Below are positions 55,164 to 64,000 of a stretch of 64,000 nucleotides of DNA, one piece after another. The position numbers were made by a program, and so were the translations under genes. Each line of letters begins with the position of its first letter. The stretch's first letter is position 1. This DNA is from Pontibacter virosus (lineage in GTDB: Bacteria > Bacteroidota > Bacteroidia > Cytophagales > Hymenobacteraceae), in the NCBI RefSeq assembly GCF_003096355.1, contig NZ_QEKI01000004.1, positions 248,001 to 312,000 on the forward strand, in the 5' to 3' direction. The notes under the pieces were generated by a model, which did no database searches, was not told the DNA's origin, and worked only from the letters and a program-made list of their open reading frames with translations.

Positions 55164-57890
55164 TTATACGTTTGCGGGCACATTTACTTTCACGGGCAGC
55201 ACGAACGAAAACTTGGCCCCTTTGCCCAGTTCACTCTCCACCCAAATGTGCCCCTGGTGCGATTCAATTATCTTTTTGCTGATAGGCAGCCCCAGCCCGC
55301 TGCCCTCGGGTTTGCGGATGTTCTGGTTCTGGGCCTGGTAAAACTTGTCGAATATCTGTTTGTGAAACTCAGGGTCGATGCCCTTGCCGTTGTCCACCAC
55401 GTTCACTTTAATGTCGCCGTCGATGTAGTAGCCCGACACGATAATGCGGCCCTGCTCGGGGTTGCAGAATTTGATGGCGTTGGAAATCAGGTTAACCAGC
55501 ACCTGTATCAAGCGATCTCTGTCGCCGTTGATGCTTGGCAGATTGTGCTGCACGTCCACCACCAAATCAATATTTTTTTCCTGCACCAGTTGCTCAAGCG
55601 TCTGCACCGATTCGCGCACTACTTCCTCTATTTGCACAGGCGCCAGGTTAAGCTTTTGCTTGCCAGATTCGAAGCGTTCCAAATCCAGCACGTGCGTAAT
55701 CAGTCGTGTCAACCGTTCCGATTCCTTCACGATGGTCTGTAGGAAATGCTCCTGGTCTTCGCGCTCCATCTCGGGGTTGTCGTAGAGAATTTCAGAAAGT
55801 GCCCGAATCGAAGTCAGCGGCGTGCGCAGCTCGTGTGTGACCGTGGAGAGGAATTCGTCTTTCAGTTCGTCGATTTGCTTCAGCCTTTCGTTGGCGCTGC
55901 GCAATTGCTCGGTGGCTCGTCGCAGTTCCATGGATTTGCGGCGCAGTTCGTTGTTGATCGAGATCAGTTGCTGGGATTCTTTCAGGATGTTGAGCACCTC
56001 GTCGATACTGATTTCCTCCTCCTTCACCACCGACGACACCATGATGCGGGCCGAAGAAGACCCAATGACACCTGACAAGACCTTCTCTGCGTATGTCACC
56101 AGCTTCGGATCGGCCTTGCCTGATTCGTCTTCCGGCTCAGGGTATTTTCGTTTGTAGGCTTTCATCGCCACCTCTGCCTTTTTCTCCCCCAGGAAGTTGA
56201 CCAGCAAGGATTTGATATCCGGTATATACGCCGTGCCCTTCCAGACAATGGAGCTTTCGAACACGGTAGAATACTTGAAGATGTCTACAAACACCTCGGC
56301 CTGGTTGCGTTCCTGCGACGTTTGCTTGCTCAGCAGCGACACGCCGATGTAGAGTCCCACGTTCAGAAACATGCTCCAGAACATGGCATGCGAGATGTAA
56401 TCCATGCCTTGCAGGCCAAACAACTCGAAAGGTTTGAGCCACGCTATACCGAGCGGACCGTTCTCCAAGATAGAGCCCGGCAGCATACCCACGCCCACCA
56501 TCGACGGCACCACCAAAGTATAAAACCAAACCACAGCGCCGACTACTATACCTGCCAGCGCCCCGTTCTTAGTCCCCTCTTTCCAGAAAATACCCCCGAT
56601 AATGGCCGGCGCAAACTGTGCTACCGCCGCAAAGGACACCAGCCCTACTTCCACCAAAGAGTAATATTCAGCCACACCTTTGTAGTACAGGTAGGCCAGT
56701 AGCAGAACCACCAGTATACCGAACCGGCGACTGAAGAGTAAGATTTTGGTGAGCTGGTTCTGGTAGTTGTTCTTGATGGCAGGTATACCTACCAGAAGCG
56801 GCATCACCAGGTTGTTGCTGACCATCACGCTAAGGGCGATCGTGGCCACAATGACCATACTCGTGGCCGCCGAAAAGCCACCCAGGTATACCATTAGCGC
56901 AAGTATGGATTTACCCTCGCTCAAAGGTATAGCCAGCACAAACATGTCAGCGTCTACGTTGGCGCCATTGAAAAGCAAGTCGCCGCCAAAGGCGATGGGC
57001 AACACGAAGATGTTGATGGCGAACAGGTATAGCGGAAACAGCCACATGGCCTTGTTCAGGTGCTGTTCGTTCACGTTTTCGACCACGGCCACCTGGAATT
57101 GGCGCGGCAGAAACAGAACCGCCAGCATGGAAAGCACCACCATCCAGAACCACTGCGAAAAGCCGCTATCATTATCGAAGGTCATCAGTCGCTCGAAGTC
57201 GGGCAGTTGCGTGGCCTGTTGCATGATATCGCCGAAGCCGTTGAACACGCCGTAGGTCACAAAAACACCCGCCACAATGAAAATGACCAGCTTGAAAAGC
57301 GACTCAAAGGCAATGGCTGTGACCATACCTTCGTGTCGCTCAGTAGCCTCCACGTGCCGCGTGCCATATACAATCGTGAACAGACCCAAGCCCAGTGTAA
57401 TGAAGAAGGACGTATCGCCAAACAGCGGACTACGACCCACTTCGTTAGCACCCGTGAGTATATCCAAACTACTGGCAATGGCTTTGAGCTGGATAGAAAT
57501 GTAAGGTATAATACCAAGCACACAGATGAAGGTGACGATGCTGCCCAGCGTGATGTTCTTGCCATAGCGCGACGAGATAAAATCGGCGATGGTCGTAATG
57601 CGCTGCACCTTGCAGATGCGGATGATCTTGCGCAGCACCACCCACCAAAGCGGCGCCATCAGCGTCGGACCGATGTAAATCGCCAGATAGCCCAGCCCTG
57701 TTGTGGCAGCCCTTCCCACCGAACCATAATAGGTCCAGGCGGTGCAGTACACGGCCATGGAAAGTGCATAGATGTAGGGATTTCCCACAAAACTCCTGCC
57801 CGCAGCCGAACGCCTTTCTGCCCACGAGGCCAGCCCGAAGAGCAAAGCCAGGTAGAAAAACGACACACCAATGACAAGCCAGTAGTTCAT
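55164..57890 (-). CDS. Na+/solute symporter-histidine kinase fusion (CbrA/CrbS-like)
   Basis: A 908-residue protein. Residues about 1-510 are an SLC5-type symporter with about 13 helices (TAWTYYGSVGRAATTGLGYL, ITTIADFISSRYGKN). A STAC-like linker follows (LLVNFLGEKKAEVAMKAYK), then a coiled coil and a HisKA with phospho-His in VTHELRTPLTS (near 685) and an HATPase with NLISNAIKF, DNGKGID and GSGLGLPISKK. It can be a transporter that senses its own flux, as proposed for CbrA and CrbS. It couples to the receiver downstream and the acetate genes around it. Confidence 0.92.
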   Translation of the reverse strand: MNYWLVIGVSFFYLALLFGLASWAERRSAAGRSFVGNPYIYALSMAVYCTAWTYYGSVGRAATTGLGYLAIYIGPTLMAPLWWVVLRKIIRICKVQRITTIADFISSRYGKNITLGSIVTFICVLGIIPYISIQLKAIASSLDILTGANEVGRSPLFGDTSFFITLGLGLFTIVYGTRHVEATERHEGMVTAIAFESLFKLVIFIVAGVFVTYGVFNGFGDIMQQATQLPDFERLMTFDNDSGFSQWFWMVVLSMLAVLFLPRQFQVAVVENVNEQHLNKAMWLFPLYLFAINIFVLPIAFGGDLLFNGANVDADMFVLAIPLSEGKSILALMVYLGGFSAATSMVIVATIALSVMVSNNLVMPLLVGIPAIKNNYQNQLTKILLFSRRFGILVVLLLAYLYYKGVAEYYSLVEVGLVSFAAVAQFAPAIIGGIFWKEGTKNGALAGIVVGAVVWFYTLVVPSMVGVGMLPGSILENGPLGIAWLKPFELFGLQGMDYISHAMFWSMFLNVGLYIGVSLLSKQTSQERNQAEVFVDIFKYSTVFESSIVWKGTAYIPDIKSLLVNFLGEKKAEVAMKAYKRKYPEPEDESGKADPKLVTYAEKVLSGVIGSSSARIMVSSVVKEEEISIDEVLNILKESQQLISINNELRRKSMELRRATEQLRSANERLKQIDELKDEFLSTVTHELRTPLTSIRALSEILYDNPEMEREDQEHFLQTIVKESERLTRLITHVLDLERFESGKQKLNLAPVQIEEVVRESVQTLEQLVQEKNIDLVVDVQHNLPSINGDRDRLIQVLVNLISNAIKFCNPEQGRIIVSGYYIDGDIKVNVVDNGKGIDPEFHKQIFDKFYQAQNQNIRKPEGSGLGLPISKKIIESHQGHIWVESELGKGAKFSFVLPVKVNVPANV

Positions 57891-57892
57891 GG

Positions 57893-58105
57893 TTATTTCC
57901 GCTCCTTTCTGGGGTTCTGCCGGTTAATGAAAAACGCAATCGCCGCAATGCACACAAGCCACACTACCATCATGTACAGGTATAGCACCGGCACACCGCT
58001 CACCGTCGCTCCCGAATTGAAAATCGAAAGCACCGGAAAGTTCAACAGCACCATAAACAAGGCACTGATGAAAAAGAGTCGTCTGCCTTTGGAGCGGTCA
58101 CGCAT
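57893..58105 (-). CDS. small two-helix membrane protein upstream of the symporter-kinase
   Basis: A 70-residue protein with a basic N-terminus (MRDRSKGRRLF), two hydrophobic segments (about 10-30 and 42-60) and a basic tail (NRQNPRKERK). It ends 2 bp before the kinase start and is surely co-translated with it. The size and context resemble small accessory subunits (YjcH/DUF485 or DUF4212 types) that accompany symporters, though the sequence is not recognisably either. Confidence 0.75.
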   Translation of the reverse strand: MRDRSKGRRLFFISALFMVLLNFPVLSIFNSGATVSGVPVLYLYMMVVWLVCIAAIAFFINRQNPRKERK

Positions 58106-58555
58106 GGTTTTCAGTTAGTGAATGAGTGATTTAGTGATTGAGTGAGTTGTTTTATGCTTGGAAGTTAAATTTAGAAAGTTGCTTATACCTTCGCTAGTAT
58201 TTCGCGAATGTAAAGTATCTATTGGGCTCTGGCTGCTGGTGCACGTTTGTCATCCCTTTGGCCCCTTCTCTGTCAAGTGCCCTTACCCCTAAGGGGACTT
58301 TGCTTCTCCACCTGTCATCCTGAAAGGATCTTGGTTGAAGGGAGGTCAGGCCGATGCTATAACACACCCTTGCCCTTCTCTTTGTCGAGTGCCCCTTCCC
58401 CCAGAGGAGAATCATCGTGCAAGGAAACCCCCTTTTAAAGGGCCAGGGGGATGATCGCTCTTTGCGTACCAGCAAACTGCCGAATGGCTGACTGGCGAAA
58501 AGCACCGAATCAACCACCCAACAATTTAACCATTTAACAATTTAACCATCCAATC
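58106..58555. other. 450-bp spacer with repeats between actP and the symporter-kinase operon
   Basis: It holds the GAGTGATT-type tandem stretch (58116-58147), a family A repeat (58252-58410), and an AATTTAACCAT stretch (58520-58555) just past the actP stop codon. No gene is called. Confidence 0.6.
58252..58410 (+). repeat. Dispersed intergenic repeat, family A, copy 2
   Basis: TGTCATCCTGAAAGGATCTT at 58312-58331, then GGTTGAAGGGAGG, CTATAACACACCC and CCCAGAGG, matching 7312-7455 in order with scattered changes. Confidence 0.75.
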
Positions 58556-60244
58556 TTAATGCGCCACTGCCTCGCCGGCACCTCTTGGGATACGGATATC
58601 CTCGATCAGCTCCTGGATGTGGGCTGGTGGGGCTGGTGTGAAGCGGGACACGATAAATGACACGATGAAGTTGATCACCATACCTACCGTGCCGATGCCT
58701 TCCGGAGAGATCTCCATGAACCAGTTTTCTGGTAGGTTGGCAGCTGGGTTGATGAACTTAAAATAGGAGATGTAGCTGATCGTAAACAGCAAGCCTGAGA
58801 CCATACCCCAGATCGCGCCCTGCTTGTTCATGCGCTTCGAGAAAATGCCCATTATGATGATAGGGAAAAATGAAGCCGCCGCCAGACCGAAGGCGAAGGC
58901 TACTACCTCGGCCACAAAGCCCGGAGGGTTGATGCCGAAATAACCAGCTATTACTACTGCGAAAGTTGCTGCGATACGGGCTGCAATCAGTTCTTGCTTT
59001 TCAGATATCCCGGTCATCACAGACTTCTTAAGTAAGTCATGGGCGATGGAAGTTGAGATAACCAGCAACAGACCAGCTGCTGTGGATAAGGCTGCTGCCA
59101 AACCACCTGCTGCTACCAAGGCAATCACCCAGTTAGGCAACTGCGCAATTTCCGGACTAGCCAGTACCATGATGTCTTTGTCTATTGTCAGTTCATTCAC
59201 TACTGGGTCTTTCACATACTGGATGCGACCATCCCCGTTTTTATCGTCCACGCCAATCAGCTTTGTTTTCTGCCAGTTGCTCACCCATTGCGGCATGGCT
59301 GCTATCTCCTGGTTGCTAGTGGTTTGCAGCATGTTGTACATTCCGAAAGCACCCACGGCAGGAGCCGCTGTATACAATATGGCAATGAACACCAGCGCAT
59401 AACCCGCCGACATACGAGCGTCTTTTACTTTTGGCACTGTGAAGAAACGCACGATCACGTGCGGCAGACCCGCTGTGCCCACCATTAGGGCCGCTGTGAT
59501 GAAGAACACATCAATCGTTGCTTTGCTGCCATCGGTGTAGGCGGTGAAACCAAGCTCCGGAAGCAAACCGTCCAGTTTATCGAGCAGGTAGGTGCCGTCG
59601 GCCAAGGTGCTTCCCAAACCAAGCTGTGGGATCGGGTTGCCGGTCAGCATCATCGAGATGAAGATGGCAGGTACCATGTAGGCAAAGATCAGCACGCAAT
59701 ACTGCGCCACCTGGGTATAGGTGATGCCTTTCATACCACCCAACACGGCGTAGAACAACACGATGATCATACCGATGATTACGCCTGTTTCAATCTGTAC
59801 TTCGAGGAAGCGGGAGAACACGATGCCAACGCCGCGCATTTGGCCTGCCACATAGGTAAAGGAGATGAAGATGGCGCAGATAACGGCCACCAGACGGGCG
59901 GTCTTGGAGTAATAGCGGTCACCCACAAAATCAGGCACCGTAAACTTGCCAAACTTGCGCAGGTACGGGGCGAGCAGCAAAGCGAGCAGTACGTAGCCGC
60001 CCGTCCAGCCCATCAGGTATACCGAGCCGTCGTAGCCCATAAACGAGATCAGGCCCGCCATGGAGATGAACGAGGCAGCCGACATCCAGTCAGCAGCAGT
60101 TGCCATACCGTTGGCCAATGGCGAAACGCCGCCACCTGCCACGTAAAATTCTTTTGTAGAGCCGGCACGCGACCAGATGGCGATACCGATGTAGAGGGCG
60201 AACGTGAGGCCCACGATGATGTATGTCCAGGTTAAGATATCCAT
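58556..60244 (-). CDS. actP: cation/acetate symporter, ActP-like
   Basis: A 562-residue SSS-family membrane protein. It starts LTWTYIIVGLTFALYIGIAI then SRAGSTKEFYVAGGGVSPL and NGMATAADWMSAASFISMAG, which matches the acetate-transporting VC_2705 branch. About 13 helices. It carries acetate (or other short acids) with sodium. The small DUF4212 subunit gene lies 26 bp upstream on the same strand. The symbol is by similarity; substrate range may be wider. Confidence 0.9.
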   Translation of the reverse strand: MDILTWTYIIVGLTFALYIGIAIWSRAGSTKEFYVAGGGVSPLANGMATAADWMSAASFISMAGLISFMGYDGSVYLMGWTGGYVLLALLLAPYLRKFGKFTVPDFVGDRYYSKTARLVAVICAIFISFTYVAGQMRGVGIVFSRFLEVQIETGVIIGMIIVLFYAVLGGMKGITYTQVAQYCVLIFAYMVPAIFISMMLTGNPIPQLGLGSTLADGTYLLDKLDGLLPELGFTAYTDGSKATIDVFFITAALMVGTAGLPHVIVRFFTVPKVKDARMSAGYALVFIAILYTAAPAVGAFGMYNMLQTTSNQEIAAMPQWVSNWQKTKLIGVDDKNGDGRIQYVKDPVVNELTIDKDIMVLASPEIAQLPNWVIALVAAGGLAAALSTAAGLLLVISTSIAHDLLKKSVMTGISEKQELIAARIAATFAVVIAGYFGINPPGFVAEVVAFAFGLAAASFFPIIIMGIFSKRMNKQGAIWGMVSGLLFTISYISYFKFINPAANLPENWFMEISPEGIGTVGMVINFIVSFIVSRFTPAPPAHIQELIEDIRIPRGAGEAVAH

Positions 60245-60270
60245 TGTCTTAAGTGTTTTGTGGTGGGAGA

Positions 60271-60534
60271 TTAGTCTTCGTGCACGTCAAATTCGCGGTC
60301 GAGCTTGTTCATCAGCCACACATAGATGAAGATGATCAGCACAAACACATAAATGGAGCCCTGTTGCGCAAACCAGAAGCCCAGCTTAAAGCCGCCCAGC
60401 CGGAACTGGTTGAGCTCGTCGACGAGCAAAATGCCGAAGACATAGGACACGGCGAACCAAAGGCCCAATAGCGTCAGGAGGATGCGCACGTTGCGCTGCC
60501 AGTACTCCTGCATTCTGTTCTTGTTATTTTCCAT
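60271..60534 (-). CDS. DUF4212 small symporter subunit
   Basis: An 87-residue protein with two hydrophobic helices (LLTLLGLWFAVSYVFGILLV, YVFVLIIFIYVWLMNKL) and the conserved LNQFRLGGFKLGFWFAQQGS. It matches the small subunit family DUF4212/TIGR03647 that accompanies SSS-type acetate and related symporters. It lies 26 bp before actP and 30 bp after the porin, in one operon. Confidence 0.93.
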   Translation of the reverse strand: MENNKNRMQEYWQRNVRILLTLLGLWFAVSYVFGILLVDELNQFRLGGFKLGFWFAQQGSIYVFVLIIFIYVWLMNKLDREFDVHED

Positions 60535-60564
60535 GGGTATAGCGATTTGTTTTTTGAGGTTCTG

Positions 60565-61905
60565 TTATAAGTAGATCATGGCCTGTAGCGTGATTTCAGG
60601 TCGGTACTTCAGGTTGTCTGGGTTCGTGAAATCAGGCCGGTTGCGGTAATTGAGCGTGAGTTTGGAGTGGTGCCCTTCGAGCAAGAGGTTGGCACCCAGG
60701 TCAAGCACTTTCACGGGCACTTTCTCGCCACGGCTGTTCTGCACGCCATCCAGACTGCCGTAGCTATAAGCAGCGTATGGTTGCAAACGGGCTTTCTCGG
60801 TAATTAAATCTTTGGGTAGCAAGTAGCCCACCTGTCCGTACAGAATATCGCCCGTGCCAATAGTCGGGAAGGCATTGCCACGAAGGCCGCCCCCGCCCTG
60901 CGCCGGGTTCATGATGCCAATGTTTCGGACATTGTTTCTCCCAAAATCATAGTTGTAGTACACACCATAAGCTGTCAGGGCCGTGTTGGTTTCGGTGTTG
61001 AGCGGCAGGTCCAGGAAAGCGTCCACACCAAACAGGTTGATGTCTTCTTTTTCCGTTATGAAACCATTGATGGTATTCTGTTCGCGCCACATGCCGTCGC
61101 TGTTGTGCATAAAGCCTGCGCCGATGTTAAACACGCGCTTCGTGCCCAGGTATGTGCCCACCATAAAAGGAAGCAAGTTCGATTCCTGCTCCAGGAACTG
61201 CCAGTTGAAGTAGCCTTGGTATACTTTGTTGTTGTTCTTTGGATTGTAGTTGGCATTTGGCCCGATCGCCTCTGCCGTGTTTGTCAGGAAAGGATCGTTT
61301 ACGGCCATGCGGTAATCGAGCTTACCCAATTTACCTTTAGCGTACACGCCTAGCATACGAGCAAATTGGTCGGCGGCATCGATGGTAGCCCAGTTGAAAA
61401 TCGGCGCGTCGATGGCCATGAAATTGAGCGTACTGGCGCTGGTGCTGCGCGACACACCGTTCCAGTAGTGCAGACCCGCCCCAATGGAAAGCGCCTTGTC
61501 GAACACCTTATACTCGGTCCAGGCATCGTGAATGAAGATCTGCGGCTTCTTGCCATCCAGGCCCGGGTTCACACCCCCACTAACCGCATTCTGGTTATTG
61601 ATACCAAAGTGCATGAGCACCAGGAATCGAGGGGAGATTTGAGAGTAAGTCAGGAAACGGGAACGGCGCAAACCGAAGTCCAGGGTGTTGTCGACAGGCT
61701 CGCCGTTGCGGATCGTGCCCGAGTTGTGCTCGTTATACCTAACCCATACCTGGTGCCAGGTGATAAAACGAATGTACTTTGACCCGTCTTCGTTAATAGG
61801 CAGTTTAATGCCTGCGCCATATTCTGTGGAGCCTTGAGCAGACGCACTCCTTCCTGCGCAGCAAAGCATCAGCCCTGCCGCTACATATAGTAACAGTTTT
61901 TTCAT
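60565..61905 (-). CDS. outer-membrane porin-like protein
   Basis: A 446-residue protein with signal peptide (LLLYVAAGLMLCCAGRSASA). The body has many alternating strands with aromatic residues (YKVFDKALSIGAGLHYWNG, YGVYYNYDFGRNN) and ends with ITLQAMIYL, a C-terminal aromatic/strand ending typical of barrels. It is likely a substrate-entry porin for the acetate module, since it leads the operon with the symporter. Selectivity unknown. Confidence 0.8.
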   Translation of the reverse strand: MKKLLLYVAAGLMLCCAGRSASAQGSTEYGAGIKLPINEDGSKYIRFITWHQVWVRYNEHNSGTIRNGEPVDNTLDFGLRRSRFLTYSQISPRFLVLMHFGINNQNAVSGGVNPGLDGKKPQIFIHDAWTEYKVFDKALSIGAGLHYWNGVSRSTSASTLNFMAIDAPIFNWATIDAADQFARMLGVYAKGKLGKLDYRMAVNDPFLTNTAEAIGPNANYNPKNNNKVYQGYFNWQFLEQESNLLPFMVGTYLGTKRVFNIGAGFMHNSDGMWREQNTINGFITEKEDINLFGVDAFLDLPLNTETNTALTAYGVYYNYDFGRNNVRNIGIMNPAQGGGGLRGNAFPTIGTGDILYGQVGYLLPKDLITEKARLQPYAAYSYGSLDGVQNSRGEKVPVKVLDLGANLLLEGHHSKLTLNYRNRPDFTNPDNLKYRPEITLQAMIYL

Positions 61906-62275
61906 TTGGAATACTAAATGTTAAGGTGAAGAGAGGTCAGCTGTTTCCCCGAATTCTTTATCTATTTTAAGGAAGATTTATGAAAAAGGGTGAAGAGGTG
62001 TATATATTTGGTAAATTGGTATACATAATGGGGCGTACATGCTTATATCTGATATTTAGGGGTCTCTGATATAGGTATAGCTTGCTATGTATTGTAGCTG
62101 CGGCTGTTGCAGGTATAGTAACTTATGGTGTTTTATAACTTCGCCTGTGTGGCGGGCTCTCGATTTCAACCAAGTTTCCTATCAGAATGACAGTAAGTTT
62201 TTAGCCTGTTTTCTTAAATCTGAAACGACCCTACCCTAGAACAACAATTTAACCATTAACAATTTAACAATGCAC
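61906..62275. other. 370-bp spacer upstream of the porin gene
   Basis: It should contain the porin operon promoter. It holds a family B repeat (62096-62152, inverse), a family A right end (62163-62193) and an AATTTAACCATT stretch (62247-62272) next to the InsA-like stop. No gene. Confidence 0.55.
62096..62193 (-). repeat. Composite of family B repeat and a family A end
   Basis: The minus strand of 62096-62152 matches 7769-7833 (GCCACACAGGCGAA ... CATAAGTTACTATACCTGCA). Adjacent 62163-62193 (TTTCAACCAAGTTTCCTATC then AGAATGAC) matches the right end of the element at 52716-52745. Confidence 0.65.
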
Positions 62276-62695
62276 CTAATCCTTAAACCGCTTCCACTTA
62301 ATCATCATGTACTTGTCTCCGAGTTCGGTGATCATCATGCCGGCGCCTTTTAGGTTGGCGCTGTTCTTCATATGCTCTACCAGTTCGGTGTGGTTCAGGA
62401 TTTTGTAGGTGGGGTGATACTCAGTCTGCTCCGGAGCCTTGATTTTGTACTTGCGCACCCAGTTCATGATCGAAACGTGGCTTATGCCCAGAATCCGCTC
62501 AATCTCGCGGTAGCTGATGCCTTCGATGTAAAGCTGCAGGGCCTTGGTTACGTAATAGCTGTCAATCCCCTTCCCAAGTTTATTCACTGTGAAGTAATAA
62601 CTGCACTTTTTACAGCGGTAACGCTGCCTGTCGTTGATGATGCCGCTCTTCACGACTTCCAGAGCACTGCAGCGAGGACAAAGGGGTTTCTTCAT
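62276..62695 (-). CDS. solo InsA/IS1-type zinc-ribbon and helix-turn-helix protein
   Basis: A 139-residue protein. The N-terminal zinc ribbon CPRCSALEVVKSGIINDRQR then YRCKKC is typical of IS1 InsA and related transposase N-termini. It is followed by a helix-turn-helix (YIEGISYREIERILGISHVS). A C-terminal ~50 residues not found in InsA (ILNHTELVEHMKNSANLKGA) is added. No transposase catalytic frame (InsB) and no terminal inverted repeats flank it. I infer a domesticated DNA-binding regulator, perhaps of the neighbouring acetate operon. Confidence 0.75.
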   Translation of the reverse strand: MKKPLCPRCSALEVVKSGIINDRQRYRCKKCSYYFTVNKLGKGIDSYYVTKALQLYIEGISYREIERILGISHVSIMNWVRKYKIKAPEQTEYHPTYKILNHTELVEHMKNSANLKGAGMMITELGDKYMMIKWKRFKD

Positions 62696-62896
62696 AAAGG
62701 ACTAAGGTATAGCGGCTTTTGAAATCAGGTATACTAATTTAGCATAACTATATCAATTTAGCAAACTTTAGTATAAAGTCTATATTTTTAAGTATCAGCA
62801 GGTTAAGGGCAATCAAATCAGGAGTTTATAATTAAACTGAGTTCTACCTGTAACTATCCATTTCATTGGTAGGTATACCTGCCGGGCACCATAAAA

Positions 62897-62921
62897 AAGC
62901 CCAGCCGGTATGGCAAGGCTT
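62897..62921 (-). terminator. Possible terminator of the SDR gene
   Basis: AAGCC pairs with GGCTT around 15 nt. On the minus strand it is followed by TTTTT. Short stem, so low confidence. Confidence 0.35.
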
Positions 62922-62980
62922 CAAGATAATCCCTATGCTGTCTGTTATATCTCTAGTTGGTTAAGAAAATGCTTTAAGCG

Positions 62981-63715
62981 CTATACCTCCATATCCCGCA
63001 CCGATACCAACACGTCATCAAAATCGTCAGTGTTATCTAGGAACCAGACGATTTTGCGGCCCACTTCTTCCGGTGAGGCCAGTTCCCCTTGTTCTTTATA
63101 ATCTATAAATCGTTGCACGTTACTGAATTTCTGCGCGTCGCTTTCCCGAATATGCTCCTGCATGGCGGTGTCTACCACGCCCGGTGACAAAGAGAATACC
63201 CGCACGCCAGAGGCACGCACATTCTGTTCCTGCTGTATCGTCTGCGATAGCATATCGATCGCCGCTTTGGAAGCGCAGTAGCTAGCCCAGCCATCTATTG
63301 GGTATCTTCCAGCCCCTGAGCTAACATTCACTATCACTTTGGGAACCTGCAGTGGCCTGTATACATACAGAAAGCTGTTCATCAGCATAGCCGGCACGAT
63401 CACGTTGATATCAAACACGAATTCAAAACGCTCGTTTGGCATCCCCTCGCCCACATAGCCAATGTCGCCCAAAACGCCTGCATTGTTAATCAGCACAAGC
63501 TTCTGAGCGTCTCTATAAGGAACAAACACTTTGTGCAGGTTGTGCTCTACGGCAGGTATATCCGAAAAGTCAAGCGGCTGATGCCGGTAGTTTTTGTGCT
63601 GTATGGTGCTGTTGCGGCAAACCCCGATTACAAAGTTATTCTCGTCCTGCAGCAGTTCTTCGGCAATCGCCTTGCCTATACCTTTGCTTGTTCCGGTGAT
63701 GAAGTAGTAGTTCAT
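62981..63715 (-). CDS. short-chain dehydrogenase/reductase
   Basis: A 244-residue SDR with cofactor motif TGTSKGIGKAIAEEL (TGxxxGIG), NNAGVL, and catalytic S then YCASK (YxxxK). Resembles sepiapterin reductase/benzil reductase-type members, so it probably uses NADPH. Substrate unknown. It lies 35 bp downstream of a CTCAAACTC-type repeat on the upstream side and is followed by a weak hairpin. Confidence 0.9.
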   Translation of the reverse strand: MNYYFITGTSKGIGKAIAEELLQDENNFVIGVCRNSTIQHKNYRHQPLDFSDIPAVEHNLHKVFVPYRDAQKLVLINNAGVLGDIGYVGEGMPNERFEFVFDINVIVPAMLMNSFLYVYRPLQVPKVIVNVSSGAGRYPIDGWASYCASKAAIDMLSQTIQQEQNVRASGVRVFSLSPGVVDTAMQEHIRESDAQKFSNVQRFIDYKEQGELASPEEVGRKIVWFLDNTDDFDDVLVSVRDMEV

Positions 63716-63822
63716 GGAAGTTTAGGAGTTTGAGGGTTTAGGAGTTAAGAGCTGTTCTAAACATACAATTTTTAGATCGTGTATTGATTATACCTAAACC
63801 CGGTAGCAGATGTTTCTGCAAA

Positions 63823-63866
63823 CAAAAAAGCTGGTGCCCCTGCCTTCACAGAAACTCCAGCTTTTG
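63823..63866 (-). terminator. Terminator of a gene entering from the right
   Basis: AAAAGCTGG pairs with CCAGCTTTT around a 22-nt loop; on the minus strand it is followed by TTTTTTG. It lies 29 bp past a possible stop codon at 63895. Confidence 0.55.
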
Positions 63867-63894
63867 TTTTCACGAGCTGTAAAACAGCTTTATT

Positions 63895-64000
63895 TTAAGA
63901 GTCACAGGATATGCTCATGTGGCAGCACCTCCAAAAGTCCGTGTCCGCTTCGGATAGGTGGTGACCTGTCTCTACAATGAAACGGAAATGCTTCGTAGCA
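63895..64000 (-). CDS. possible 3' end of a gene truncated by the window edge
   Basis: Reading in from the right, the minus strand has an open frame ending HHLSEADTDFWRCCHMSISC then DS and TAA at 63895-63897. A different frame runs to TGA at 63902 and could equally be real. The terminator hairpin just past either stop supports a minus-strand gene, but the family cannot be named from 35 residues. Confidence 0.35.
   Translation of the reverse strand, partial: ATKHFRFIVETGHHLSEADTDFWRCCHMSISCDS

Noticed and set aside
62276..62695. Complete IS1-type insertion sequence
   Set aside because: Only the InsA-like half is present, with no InsB frame, no terminal inverted repeats and no target duplication seen.

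Overview
The window looks like chromosome from a Bacteroidota bacterium of the Cytophagales/Hymenobacteraceae type, probably Pontibacter or a close relative. This rests on two SusC/SusD outer-membrane pairs, many short MKK-type signal peptides and lipoproteins, weak or absent Shine-Dalgarno sequences, moderate GC, and family-level resemblance of most proteins. I saw no rRNA, tRNA or CRISPR array. About 55 genes are supported.

Layout. 0-2.4 kb: a 5-oxoprolinase operon (pxpC partial, pxpA) ending in an NRAMP-like transporter that lacks the metal-binding motifs. 2.4-4.0 kb: three small hypothetical genes, two of them AT-rich. 4.0-7.1 kb: a MoxR-type AAA+ ATPase and a VWA protein. 7.1-8.0 kb: a gene-free region with dispersed repeats. 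8-13 kb: acyl-ACP desaturase; a decaying sugar locus (glycosyltransferase, stump of an FdtB-type aminotransferase, FdtA-like isomerase); an EamA-transporter stump; YigZ; CorA; and a GIY-YIG nuclease gene broken by a TAG and bracketed by repeat ends. 13.5-26 kb: housekeeping and cell-envelope genes (DUF3352-like protein, UspA, ATP-grasp enzyme, dtd, MazG, ComB, gcvT, CHASE3 kinase and receiver, rnhB). 26-36.4 kb: two divergent SusC/SusD pairs. 36.5-45.1 kb: a long minus-strand run (prfB with programmed frameshift, ilvE, cobalamin adenosyltransferase, ABC ATPase, TPR membrane protein, gatC, plsC, Nudix, RidA). 45.3-47.7 kb: small envelope proteins and a retropepsin-like protein. 47.9-61.9 kb: a coherent minus-strand acetate/propionate module. 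62.3-64 kb: a solo InsA-like protein, an SDR and the tail of another gene.

The acetate/propionate module reads, in transcription order: porin, small symporter subunit (DUF4212), ActP-type symporter, small membrane protein, a symporter-histidine kinase fusion (CbrA/CrbS type), a receiver-only response regulator, PrpE-like synthetase, Acs, a cNMP-binding/CBS/nucleotidyltransferase protein and a DnaQ-like exonuclease. Together these would import short-chain carboxylates, sense them, activate them to CoA thioesters and probably regulate the process. The receiver has no DNA-binding domain, so the output is unknown.

The strongest unexplained signal is genome-style rather than a gene. The heptamer AGGTATA (either strand) occurs about 110 times by hand count, against roughly 8 expected for a random heptamer. 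It appears in coding and intergenic DNA, on both strands, often as CAGGTATAGC, and sometimes supplies stop codons. It is absent from about 26.26 to 32.34 kb. A second signal is a dispersed repeat family (TGTCATCCTGAAAGGATCTTGG ends, GGGAGGTTAAGCC internal), one copy of which carries the GIY-YIG pseudogene. This suggests a nuclease-linked mobile or parasitic repeat.
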